DNA from: JBKHBT01 sp046542255
GTDB lineage: Bacteria > UBP14 > UBA6098 > JBKHBT01
Assembly: GCA_046542255.1 (NCBI GenBank)
Contig: JBKHBT010000018.1
Coordinates: 1 to 43,545 of the forward strand
Length of the DNA: 43,545 nucleotides
Reading direction: 5' to 3'
The translations under genes were made by a program, and so were the position numbers. The notes beneath the pieces are model-generated. The model was not told the origin of the DNA. It searched no databases and saw only the letters and a program-made list of their open reading frames with translations. Each line of letters opens with the position of its first letter. Positions within the stretch are counted from its first letter, which is position 1. Of the stretch, positions 17,455 to 24,783 are shown piece by piece.

Positions 17455-19353
17455 CTAGAATCTTCCGGTTGGATAATTAGGCGCTTCTTTGGTTATCTTG
17501 ACATTCCTGGGATGGGCTTCCCAAACCGATGACGGTGATACTCGAATAAATTGCGCTTTTTTCCATAATTCTTGAATATCTTTAGCGCCACACATTCCCA
17601 TTCCTGCTCTAAGGCCGCCAGATAGTTGATATAATGAATCTGAAACGGGGCCTTTGTATGGAACTCGGCCCTCTATGCCCTCTGGAACCAGCTTGGAAAT
17701 ATCCTCGACATCGTCCTGCTCATACCTATTTTTTCCGCCCTTTTTACGCATCGCTCCGAGTGAACCCATTCCGCGATATACCTTGAAACGTCTTCCTTCG
17801 TAAAGGACGGTTTCGCCGGGGGCTTCATCGGTACCTGCTAGCAAATTGCCTACCATTATTGCAGAAGCGCCAAGTGCTATTGCTTTTGCAACCTCGCCAG
17901 AATACCTGATTCCACCATCGGCTATGATTGGTATTCCATGTTGCCTTGCGGCATTTGCACATTCATAGATGGCAGAAGCCTGTGGTACGCCGCATCCTGT
18001 AACGATACGCGTAGTACAAATCGAACCAGGCCCGATACCGACTTTGACAATATCCGCACCGGCATCGATAAGGCGCAAAGTGCCTTCACCAGTAGCAACA
18101 TTTCCAGCTATCAATGCTATATCATGCGACTTGGATTTGACATATTTGATCGTTTCAATAACGCCTTTGGAATCGCCATGTGCAGTATCTATCACCACTA
18201 CATCCACTCCGGCATCGATAAGAAGCTCCAATCTTCTTGGCATATCTTTTCCAGTTCCGATTGCAGCGCCTACTATGAGCCTTCCGCCTGCATCTTTGGC
18301 GGAATTGGGATGCTCTTTTCGCTTCTGAATATCCTTGACAGTAACCAAACCCCAGATAATTCCTTCTTCATCGGTTACCGGGAGTTTTTCGATTCGGTGT
18401 TGATGGAGAAGCTTTTTGGCATCATCGATATCTACTCCGCCCTTGAGCGTAATCGGCGATTCTGTCATTAAATCTGAAACCAGCAAGGTGTCATCGGTTT
18501 CGAAGCGAAGGTCGCGATTTGTGAGTATTCCTATAAGGTGTCCATTTGTATCGGTAACGGGTAATCCAGAGATATCATGTTTCTCCATTAGGTCGAGTGC
18601 CTGTCTTATGGTTACATCAGGTGCTATAGTATGCGGTTCCAGGACAATAAAGCTTTCTGCGCGTTTAACAAGCCGCACCTGTTCGGCCTGTGTTTTCGGG
18701 TCGAGATTGCGATGAATTATGCCAAGGCCGCCATTTTCAGCCATAGCAATAGCCATCTCGGATTCAGTAACAGTATCCATAGCAGCGGATATGATGGGGA
18801 GGTTCAGGCGAAGCGAATCAGTTAAACTAACTGCAAAAGTTGCATCAGCAGGCCTTGTTTCGGAATAGTTTGGTTTCAGAAGAAGGTCATCGAAGCTGAG
18901 ATATTCCTTCAAATCGAGATATTTCTTAGAATTTCCAGTTTTTTTTTCACAGTTTTGGTCGAGAGCACGATTTGCGAGCCTATCGGCGGTTTTGTTCTTT
19001 TCGCGCATTATGTGTTCTATCTTAACTGTTTTGAAATTGTCTTTCATAAGGGCCTTTGCTTTTTCATAGAGCGGTTTAAGCGATGCGTTCTTTACCCTGT
19101 ATTTCCCTAACAGTTGCCGAACCACAAGCTGGCTATCGGATTTGATATGCAGATTTTCGGCGCCAAGGGAAGCAGCGGTTTCGATGCCTCTAATCAAAGC
19201 TGTGTACTCGGCCTTATTATTTGTAGTATTTTCAATTACTTCAGATATTTCACAGAGTTTTTCGCCATCCTGGCTGTAAACCACAGCTCCAATAGCTGAT
19301 GGCCCGGGATTTCCTCTACTTGCTCCATCGATATAAATAGTAAGGTCAGCCAT
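17455..19353 (-). CDS. guaB: RNase HI-IMP dehydrogenase fusion protein
   Basis: The 632-residue protein carries two normally separate enzymes. Residues 1-135 are an RNase HI domain with all four carboxylates (D9 in IYIDGASRGNPG, E49 in NNKAEY, D73 in KSDSQL, D124 in NKTADRLAN). Residues about 145-632 are a complete IMP dehydrogenase: LSFDDLLLKPNYSE start, a CBS pair at about 238-345, the GIGPGSICTTRIV loop with catalytic C446, and the YRGMGSLGAM/RYEQ flap. IMPDH makes XMP, the committed step to GMP. RNase HI cleaves RNA in RNA:DNA hybrids. I chose the ATG at 19353 (GAGGAAG, 9 bases away); it overlaps the stop of the zinc-ribbon gene, giving coupling. No ATG exists for a separate IMPDH near the junction. 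Confidence 0.93.
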   Translation of the reverse strand: MADLTIYIDGASRGNPGPSAIGAVVYSQDGEKLCEISEVIENTTNNKAEYTALIRGIETAASLGAENLHIKSDSQLVVRQLLGKYRVKNASLKPLYEKAKALMKDNFKTVKIEHIMREKNKTADRLANRALDQNCEKKTGNSKKYLDLKEYLSFDDLLLKPNYSETRPADATFAVSLTDSLRLNLPIISAAMDTVTESEMAIAMAENGGLGIIHRNLDPKTQAEQVRLVKRAESFIVLEPHTIAPDVTIRQALDLMEKHDISGLPVTDTNGHLIGILTNRDLRFETDDTLLVSDLMTESPITLKGGVDIDDAKKLLHQHRIEKLPVTDEEGIIWGLVTVKDIQKRKEHPNSAKDAGGRLIVGAAIGTGKDMPRRLELLIDAGVDVVVIDTAHGDSKGVIETIKYVKSKSHDIALIAGNVATGEGTLRLIDAGADIVKVGIGPGSICTTRIVTGCGVPQASAIYECANAARQHGIPIIADGGIRYSGEVAKAIALGASAIMVGNLLAGTDEAPGETVLYEGRRFKVYRGMGSLGAMRKKGGKNRYEQDDVEDISKLVPEGIEGRVPYKGPVSDSLYQLSGGLRAGMGMCGAKDIQELWKKAQFIRVSPSSVWEAHPRNVKITKEAPNYPTGRF

Positions 19354-20083
19354 CGCGTCCATCTTCCTCGTCCCAGGCCAGGATTCTGCCGCAACTTGGG
19401 CATGTAATAATTTTATCGCCACGAATTAGATCCTGGATAGTTTGCGGTGGCAATGTCTGGAAGCATCCTCCGCAGGCTCTTTTGGTAACGTGGACAACGG
19501 CGAGATTTCCGAGGCCGCGTCTTACTCTATTGTATTTAGCCATCAAGCGCTTGGGGACATCAGAAATGTACTGTTCACGTTCTTTTTCGAGTGCCGCAAT
19601 ATTTTCTTCTACATGAGAAAGCTCGCTCTCGATTTGTTCGATTTGCTTTTCTGCATCTATCTTGGTCTTTTCGTATTCGTCATCGAGCTTCGCTTTTTCT
19701 TTTTTAGTTTCTTCCTGTTCATCGAGTATTTTTAGCTCTTCTTCTTCTTTGAGTGCAAGAAGCTCTTCATTTTCCATGATTTCGTCCTGAACGGCTTCGT
19801 ATTCTCGATTTGAAGTAACCATAGAGAGTTTCTTTTTAGCTTTTTCATAGGTTTCACGAATTTTGTCTATATCGAGTTCTGTTTCTTTTTCACGAATAGC
19901 GATATTGTTGAGTTTTTTGTCTATACTATTTACAGCATTTTCGAGTTTTTCGACTTTGCCTTTTAGCTCATCGAGTAATTTGGGTTTATAGACTTTGCTA
20001 ACTTCCAATTCAGCAATTTTTACATCCAATTCTTGCATGCTAAAAAGCGAGTCGAGAATTTTATCGACTTTGTCCTTTGTCAT
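19346..20083 (-). CDS. Coiled-coil protein with C4 zinc ribbon (DUF164 family)
   Basis: The 245-residue product has a long charged coiled coil (about 15-185, rich in E/K heptads) followed by a zinc ribbon with ACGGC at about 204-208 and CPSCG near the end, joined by FQTLPPQTIQDLIRGDKIIT. This is the layout of the zf-RING_7/DUF164 family. In actinobacteria the same family is encoded next to an RNase HI that is fused to a phosphatase, so the linkage to an RNase HI fusion here is meaningful. The precise role is unknown; nucleic-acid binding or scaffolding is plausible. GGAGG lies upstream of the ATG, and the gene overlaps the fusion gene by eight bases. Confidence 0.88.
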   Translation of the reverse strand: MTKDKVDKILDSLFSMQELDVKIAELEVSKVYKPKLLDELKGKVEKLENAVNSIDKKLNNIAIREKETELDIDKIRETYEKAKKKLSMVTSNREYEAVQDEIMENEELLALKEEEELKILDEQEETKKEKAKLDDEYEKTKIDAEKQIEQIESELSHVEENIAALEKEREQYISDVPKRLMAKYNRVRRGLGNLAVVHVTKRACGGCFQTLPPQTIQDLIRGDKIITCPSCGRILAWDEEDGRDG

Positions 20084-20119
20084 TATATTCCTCCATGATA
20101 TTTATTATCAAAATTGTAA

Positions 20120-20146
20120 AAACCCCGCAAATTGCATTCGGGGTTT
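20120..20146 (-). terminator. Terminator-like hairpin downstream of the tRNA-Val unit
   Basis: AAACCCCG (20120-20127) pairs with CGGGGTTT (20139-20146) around an 11-base loop. Read on the minus strand it is followed by TTACAATTTT, and on the plus strand by ATTTGATTTTTT, so it could act in either direction. It separates the tRNA transcripts from the zinc-ribbon gene. Confidence 0.65.
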
Positions 20147-20234
20147 ATTTGATTTTTTCTATGTTTGTAATCTCTATAAAGTAACAAATTTATGTATCTA
20201 TTTTTGCTAATGGCAACCGCCCTTTAAAATAGAA

Positions 20235-20255
20235 AATGCACCTAAACGGTGCATT
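20235..20255 (-). terminator. Terminator-like hairpin after tRNA-Val
   Basis: AATGCACC and GGTGCATT form an 8-bp perfect stem with the five-base loop TAAAC. On the minus strand the tail is TTCTATTTTA, which is moderately T-rich. It lies about 130 bases beyond the 3' end of tRNA-Val, so it would end the tRNA transcript. Confidence 0.6.
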
Positions 20256-20385
20256 AAAAGATTTCTGACATGCATGTTTTTGCACTTTGGTGTCATTTTA
20301 TCCAAAATTCGATAAATTTTCGGTTTTACAAGAAATTCCATAAACCTTCTTTAATTATCGTCAGTTTAAAAAGAGCTTTCAAATT

Positions 20386-20459
20386 TGGGCGATAGAGGAC
20401 TCGAACCTCTGACCTCATGCATGTGAAGCATGCGCTCTAGCCAGCTGAGCTAATCGCCC
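20386..20459 (-). tRNA. tRNA-Val (anticodon CAC)
   Basis: Read on the minus strand, the acceptor GGGCGAT pairs with ATCGCCC, the D arm is GCTC...GAGC, the anticodon stem CATGC/GCATG encloses TTCACAT (anticodon CAC), and the T arm is AGAGG-TTCGAGT-CCTCT with discriminator A. CCA is not encoded. Confidence 0.93.
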
Positions 20460-20636
20460 TTTTAAGAGGCACAAGCCAGATGGCCTTCACCAGAGGGCAG
20501 ATTTGCAATAAATGCTATCTATTAGCAAAAGCACCATCAAAGCATCCAATACAGCGCCATCAATTATCAATAATCGGCCAAAAACCGTAATATTTTAGTT
20601 GAACCGGATCAAAGAAGGACGGCTTAGATAAGATTT

Positions 20637-20711
20637 TGCATCAAACCGGCCTTGAACCGGCCCCCAGCGACATAAGGATTCCGTGAAATCCTGCCATCAC
20701 TTGTTTTCAAA
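20637..20711 (-). other. tRNA-like 3' fragment (T-arm motif) between two tRNAs
   Basis: On the minus strand, just after tRNA-Ile2, comes CACTT-TTGAAAAC-AAGTG (a stem with an imperfect anticodon-like loop), then AGGATT-TCACGG-AATCCT, then a good T arm GCCGG-TTCAAGG-CCGGT and TTGATGCA. The order is like the 3' half of a class II (Ser/Leu) tRNA, but no matching 5' acceptor (GCATCAA) or D arm is found. I list it as a remnant or tRNA-like structure and not as a tRNA gene. The stretch 20462-20636 holds nothing else identifiable. Confidence 0.25.
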
Positions 20712-20713
20712 AG

Positions 20714-20787
<74 letters not shown>

Positions 20788-20802
20788 AACAAACATTTTA
20801 GT

Positions 20803-20830
20803 AATATATAGATAAGTTTTAATCGGTCAA
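20803..20830 (-). promoter_or_regulatory. Promoter-like pair ahead of the minus-strand tRNAs
   Basis: On the minus strand TTGACC (20830-20825) is followed after 16 bases by TATATT (20808-20803). Transcription would start near 20796, directly before tRNA-Ile2. The remaining gene-free stretch 20831-21096 is very AT-rich, contains the TATATAGCTATATATA palindrome-like run near 20873, and shows no gene or recognisable RNA. Confidence 0.5.
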
Positions 20831-21096
20831 GTTTAAAATGCAGATATTTTTTATATATAGCTATATATAATGGTTACATAGAATAAACGGCAATTTTTTA
20901 AGCTTTCGAAGGCATCGTAAAGATTATCATTTTATTGTATTGCTGCCTTGTGAATATAATAAATATTGGACTATTCTAAGCCAATAAACCATTAATTGAA
21001 AAGTTAATGAACAAGTGATATCCACAAAGATTTAGTGTTAAAATTTGTGTAAAGTTAAAAATTTGCAAATATTATCCTCGTTGAGAAGCTTATCTT

Positions 21097-21663
21097 TTAT
21101 TGCTTTTTAGGAAAAAGCGAATTTCTGAAATATGGAATAGCAGAAACCCACGTAAAAACAAGTGCCAGAAGCATCACAAGATTTGGAATAGAGGAAATTT
21201 TGTTTCCGGGTATATCGGTCACAATCGGCACAAAAAGAAGTGCGGTGATTGCAAACATCTGATATGAAGTCTTGAATTTGGCAAAGATAGTAGGAGAAAT
21301 CAGATTATCCTGTTTTCGATTCAATAGCCGAAGTAGCGTTACGAGGACATCTCGAAGAGCAATAGCAACGGCAATCCACCATAAAACTTCGCCAATAATC
21401 ACAAGGACAGCCATAGCGCAAAATACAAGAAACTTATCGGCGATTGGATCAAGAATCCTTCCGAACCTGGATGCTACCTCGTATTTTCTTGCGATATAGC
21501 CATCGAGGCTATCAGATAAAGAACCCAGTATAAAAAATACAAATCCAGCAATCATCTTACCCTGGCTTCCATCGAGGTAAAGATATATCATGATTGGAGC
21601 TGCAATCATGCGAAAAATAGTCAATATATTAGGCAGTATCCTGATCATATTTCGATTTCCCAT
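21097..21663 (-). CDS. pgsA: CDP-diacylglycerol-glycerol-3-phosphate 3-phosphatidyltransferase
   Basis: PgsA makes phosphatidylglycerol phosphate from CDP-diacylglycerol at the inner membrane. The 188-residue protein has about five or six hydrophobic segments and the CDP-alcohol phosphotransferase signature DG-x2-AR-x8-G-x3-D-x3-D in DSLDGYIARKYEVASRFGRILDPIADK (split here for reading: DSLDGYIAR, then GRILDPIAD). The N-terminal NILTIFRMIAAPIM also fits PgsA. It is the last gene of the cdaA operon, five bases after an HPr gene. Starts at 21663 or 21648 are both possible, and neither has a strong ribosome site. Confidence 0.92.
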   Translation of the reverse strand: MGNRNMIRILPNILTIFRMIAAPIMIYLYLDGSQGKMIAGFVFFILGSLSDSLDGYIARKYEVASRFGRILDPIADKFLVFCAMAVLVIIGEVLWWIAVAIALRDVLVTLLRLLNRKQDNLISPTIFAKFKTSYQMFAITALLFVPIVTDIPGNKISSIPNLVMLLALVFTWVSAIPYFRNSLFPKKQ

Positions 21664-21668
21664 CTGGT

Positions 21669-21941
21669 TTACTTAAAAGCGTTCTCGAAGCCGGAGTCCA
21701 CAAGCTCGACAACTTTATCGAGCGCTTTGGATTCATCCGGGCCATCGCATTTTATTGTAAGTTTTGTACCCTTGCATGCTTCGAGCATAAGCAAAGCCAT
21801 AATGCTTTTGGCATCCACTTCTATATCATTTTTCTGAATTTTGACATCACAATTATATTTTTCAGTAGCCTTGACCAGCATTACAGCCGGCCGAGCATGA
21901 AGGCCGGTTTTATTCTTAATAGTAACTGTCTTTTGAACCAT
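21669..21941 (-). CDS. HPr phosphocarrier protein (canonical)
   Basis: The 90-residue product is a standard HPr. The active-site His15 is in KTGLHARPA, and the regulatory Ser46 in DAKSIMALLML, where HPr kinase would act. The fold length and the NCDV strand are normal. HPr receives phosphate from enzyme I and passes it to IIA proteins; a candidate acceptor is encoded at 9718-10167. No enzyme I or HPr kinase is in the window. It is the third HPr-type gene in a row, 14 bases after the degenerate copy. Confidence 0.95.
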   Translation of the reverse strand: MVQKTVTIKNKTGLHARPAVMLVKATEKYNCDVKIQKNDIEVDAKSIMALLMLEACKGTKLTIKCDGPDESKALDKVVELVDSGFENAFK

Positions 21942-21955
21942 TTATACCTTTCTAA

Positions 21956-22234
21956 TCAGTCGAAATAGTCTTTGGAATTAAGAAAGTATTCTATCACATA
22001 TTCGCAAGCTTCTTTTTCTTGCCTGCCATCGAAAGTTGCTCTTATCGAATCGCAATCTTCGGTAACAAGATGCAAAAACTGCATTATATCTCGCCCATCG
22101 GTCGCATAATGGCTATATTCATTTTCCAATTTAACATCGCAGTTAAAATGGTTGATATTCTTGACAAATTCGCAAATATTTCCCAGCCGTGAAATGCTGT
22201 GTTTATCCTCGATTGCGATTTTCTTTTCAAGCAT
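21956..22234 (-). CDS. Degenerate HPr-like protein without active-site His
   Basis: The 92-residue product aligns along its length with its HPr neighbours (shared NCDVK strand at 31-35, DIMQFLHL helix start, final acidic helix). The GLHARPA motif is replaced by SISRLGN, so the phosphorylatable His is lost. The residue aligned with Ser46 is Asp (D49 in GRDIM), mimicking a permanently phosphorylated serine. A good AAAGGAG site six bases before the ATG indicates that it is translated. By comparison with Bacillus Crh (no His15, Ser46 kept), it may be a regulatory HPr. The function is an inference. Confidence 0.8.
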   Translation of the reverse strand: MLEKKIAIEDKHSISRLGNICEFVKNINHFNCDVKLENEYSHYATDGRDIMQFLHLVTEDCDSIRATFDGRQEKEACEYVIEYFLNSKDYFD

Positions 22235-22244
22235 AACAACTCCT

Positions 22245-22297
22245 TTAATCTACTATCCAATTGGGATAAGGTTAATCTACTATCCATTTTTGGATAA
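22245..22297. repeat. Short tandem duplication with dyad symmetry between two HPr-type genes
   Basis: On the minus strand two adjacent units of about 28 bases both read TTATCC-n5/6-GGATAGTAGATTAA. Each contains a small TATCC/GGATA dyad. The first unit spans the stop codon of the upstream HPr gene and the second runs into the ribosome site of the degenerate HPr. It may be a simple duplication, an mRNA processing site or a binding site affecting expression of the middle HPr. Confidence 0.6.
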
Positions 22298-22624
22298 AAA
22301 TGATTTGATTTTTTCTAATAAACCGGCTCTTTCTTTGTTATTGTCGTCCTCCAGTTTCGATTTATTGTCATTTTCAATTAATGTAGATAGCTCTTCGAGT
22401 GCTTTGTCTTCATCTTCGCCATCGACTATCAAGACAAGCTCAGTTTTATGCGATGCTTCCAGCATAAGAAGCCCCATCATGCTTTTTGCATCCACATCGA
22501 CATCGAGTTTTTTGTTCACCAGCCTGACATCACAGGAAAATGAAGATGCCAATTTAACCACAAGCACCGCCGGCCTTGTATGAAGCCCCTGCGTATGTCC
22601 TACTATTACTTTTCTTTTTTTCAT
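22280..22624 (-). CDS. HPr-family phosphocarrier with C-terminal extension
   Basis: The 114-residue product has the HPr active-site motif GLHTRPA (H15) and the regulatory-serine motif DAKSMMGLLML (S48, two residues later than usual). After the HPr fold (about 1-88) it has a charged, lysine- and asparagine-rich tail ending in EKIKSFLSKNG. Both phosphorylation sites are kept, so it can probably act as a second phosphocarrier. It lies 18 bases after dprA in the operon. The tail is not a known domain to me. Confidence 0.9.
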   Translation of the reverse strand: MKKRKVIVGHTQGLHTRPAVLVVKLASSFSCDVRLVNKKLDVDVDAKSMMGLLMLEASHKTELVLIVDGEDEDKALEELSTLIENDNKSKLEDDNNKERAGLLEKIKSFLSKNG

Positions 22625-22642
22625 ATCAGCAATTATTTCCTA

Positions 22643-23764
22643 TCATAATGCTCTCACAAATTGCTTGCCGGGAAGCTGCCTGACAAAGCCCTTCAATTCC
22701 ATTATAGAAAGGTCTGCTAAAAGCATATTCGGGTTGATTCCGATTTTTCGGGAAAGTGTATCTATTGGTATCGGCCTTACATTTAATGATTCGTATATCC
22801 TGACCTGGTTTTCCGAAAGCTCGGATAGATTGATTTTTGGTTTATCATTGCTTGCGGTTTTCACCACACCGATTTCTGATAGGATATCATCGACATTCAT
22901 AATTAACTTTGCTCCATTTTGAATCAGGCGGTTTGTTCCTTTGGATTTATCGGAATTGATGTCTCCGGGTACGGCGAAAACTTCGCGGTTTTGTTCGAGT
23001 GCATATCGTGCAGTAATCAAAGAACCGCTTTTCTCGGGCGCTTCGACTACAACGACACCTAGTGACATCGCGCTTATGATTCTATTTCGTCCCGGGAAAT
23101 TCGACGCAAGAGGCGGCATGCCCATCAAAAAAGGAGAAATCATCACGCCATGATCGGTGAAGTTTTGCCATAGCCTTCTATTGCTGGCGGGATAGACCAC
23201 ATCCATGCCGCAGCCCAAAACAGCGATTGTCCTGCCACCTGATTCGATAGCACCTTTATGTGAAATCGTATCCACTCCAGCAGCGAATCCGCTGACTACG
23301 GTAATGCCCGAGGCGGCAAGCGATGATGAGAGCCTTTCTGCGGCCTGGCGGCCATAGCTGGATAAACGCCGAGTGCCGACCATGGCAATAGCAATCTCAT
23401 CACTGGACTTAAGCTCGCCTCGAATAAAAATAAATGGCGGTGGTGATTTGATTTGCCGCAGAAGCTTGGGATAGTCGGGGTCATTGAGGAATAGAAGACG
23501 AGTATCGGTTTTTTGCATAGCTTCGAGCTGTGATTGAATTTCCGCCTCGCCGATATTGTTAAAACCGCTGAATTTTTCTTTTTGCGCTGGTTTAAGATAT
23601 TTTTTTATTTGAGCATTGTTTCTAAAGGGAATCGAGTCGAAATTGTCAAAGGCTTCGATGAGATTATAAAGGGTTCCAATTCCGATATTCTCGGTCGAAA
23701 GAATCGATACAAGCTTTGCAATTCTATCATGGTTTTTGATATTTTCGACTGTCACGGCCTCCAA
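22643..23764 (-). CDS. dprA: DNA processing protein DprA (Smf)
   Basis: DprA binds incoming single-stranded DNA and loads RecA during natural transformation. The 373-residue protein has an N-terminal helical region, the Rossmann-like core with MVGTRRLSSYGR, VVSGFAAGVDTISHKGA, AVLGCGMDVVYP and FPGRNRIIS, then GSLITARYALEQNREVFAVPG, and a C-terminal winged-helix-like domain (about 305-373). The start is uncertain. The frame allows a TTG at 23764 or a GTG at 23755; the latter overlaps the obg stop as GTGA, and a GGAGG lies very near both. It is translationally coupled to obg. Confidence 0.93.
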   Translation of the reverse strand: MEAVTVENIKNHDRIAKLVSILSTENIGIGTLYNLIEAFDNFDSIPFRNNAQIKKYLKPAQKEKFSGFNNIGEAEIQSQLEAMQKTDTRLLFLNDPDYPKLLRQIKSPPPFIFIRGELKSSDEIAIAMVGTRRLSSYGRQAAERLSSSLAASGITVVSGFAAGVDTISHKGAIESGGRTIAVLGCGMDVVYPASNRRLWQNFTDHGVMISPFLMGMPPLASNFPGRNRIISAMSLGVVVVEAPEKSGSLITARYALEQNREVFAVPGDINSDKSKGTNRLIQNGAKLIMNVDDILSEIGVVKTASNDKPKINLSELSENQVRIYESLNVRPIPIDTLSRKIGINPNMLLADLSIMELKGFVRQLPGKQFVRAL

Positions 23765-24780
23765 TTCTCATCTTCTTCGTCATTTTTCATTATTTCTTTT
23801 TCGAGTTTTTTCTTTTTATGGATTTTATCGAATGCAAGACTTATAAATTCATCCAGGCCCTCACCGGTAATTCCGCTGGTGAGTATGACTTCGTGGCCAG
23901 GGAAAAGTTCTCTTAGCTCTTCTGCGAATTCATCATCTAAAAGATCTACCTTATTTAGCAATATGAAATGTTCCTGATTGGCAAGCACTTTGCTATATTT
24001 GCTCAATTCATTTTTCAGTGCGTGATAATGATCTTGCGGTGCGAGCGTGCAATCCATCACAAATGCCAAAATTCTGGTTCTTTCGATATGGCGCAGGAAT
24101 TTCAGCCCGAGTCCTTTTCCGGAAGATGCGCCTTCAATTATTCCGGGAATGTCGGCTATAACAAAGCTTCTCAGGATATCGACCTGTACTATGCCAAGAT
24201 TCGGCTTTTGGGTAGTAAATTCATATCCGGCGATTTTGGGTTTTGCCGATGTAACTCTCGAAAGCAGGGTGGATTTCCCAGCATTCGGGAAACCGACTAA
24301 ACCGAGGTCGGCAATGAGTTTAAGCTCGAGGCGAATATTTCTTTCTTCGCCGGGTTCGCCGTTTTCAGCGCGTCTTGGTGTCTGGTTTTTCGATGATTTG
24401 AATCTGGCATTGCCACGGCCGCCTTTCCCGCCTTTTGCCAGAAGCAATTTGCCTTCTATCATATCTTCGATAACTTGATTTTTATCCTCATCGATAATGA
24501 TAGTTCCGGGTGGCACATTAATTATCAGGTCTTCGCCTTTTGCGCCGGTTTTATTATTTCCCAGCCCGTTTCCGCCATTGTCGGCTTTGAATATTTTTTT
24601 ATATCTGAAATCCATAAGTGTCTGCATATTTGGATCGACTTTCACGTATATATCGCCGCCGCGTCCGCCATCGCCGCCGTCGGGGCCGCCTTTTGGCATG
24701 TATTTCTCACGATGGAGGCTTACGCAGCCATTGCCGCCTCGTCCCGCTTTCAATGTGATTTTTACTTCATCAACAAACAT
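23752..24780 (-). CDS. obg: Obg family GTPase
   Basis: Obg/CgtA is a ribosome-associated GTPase needed for large-subunit assembly and stress responses. The 342-residue protein has the glycine-rich N-terminal Obg fold (about 1-155, several GG(D/N)GG turns) and a G domain with GFPNAGKST (P-loop, 163-171), DIPGI (210-214), and NKVDLLD near 276. It lacks the C-terminal OCT domain found in some relatives and ends in a charged tail. It begins three bases after the cdaA stop and overlaps the dprA start. The ribosome site is weak, which suits coupling to cdaA. Confidence 0.96.
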   Translation of the reverse strand: MFVDEVKITLKAGRGGNGCVSLHREKYMPKGGPDGGDGGRGGDIYVKVDPNMQTLMDFRYKKIFKADNGGNGLGNNKTGAKGEDLIINVPPGTIIIDEDKNQVIEDMIEGKLLLAKGGKGGRGNARFKSSKNQTPRRAENGEPGEERNIRLELKLIADLGLVGFPNAGKSTLLSRVTSAKPKIAGYEFTTQKPNLGIVQVDILRSFVIADIPGIIEGASSGKGLGLKFLRHIERTRILAFVMDCTLAPQDHYHALKNELSKYSKVLANQEHFILLNKVDLLDDEFAEELRELFPGHEVILTSGITGEGLDEFISLAFDKIHKKKKLEKEIMKNDEEDENWRP

Positions 24781-24783
24781 AAA

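Noticed and set aside
22152..22583. A 143-residue plus-strand frame opposite the HPr genes
   Set aside because: Its long serine runs reflect the antisense of acidic codons, and the HPr genes on the minus strand have motifs and ribosome sites.
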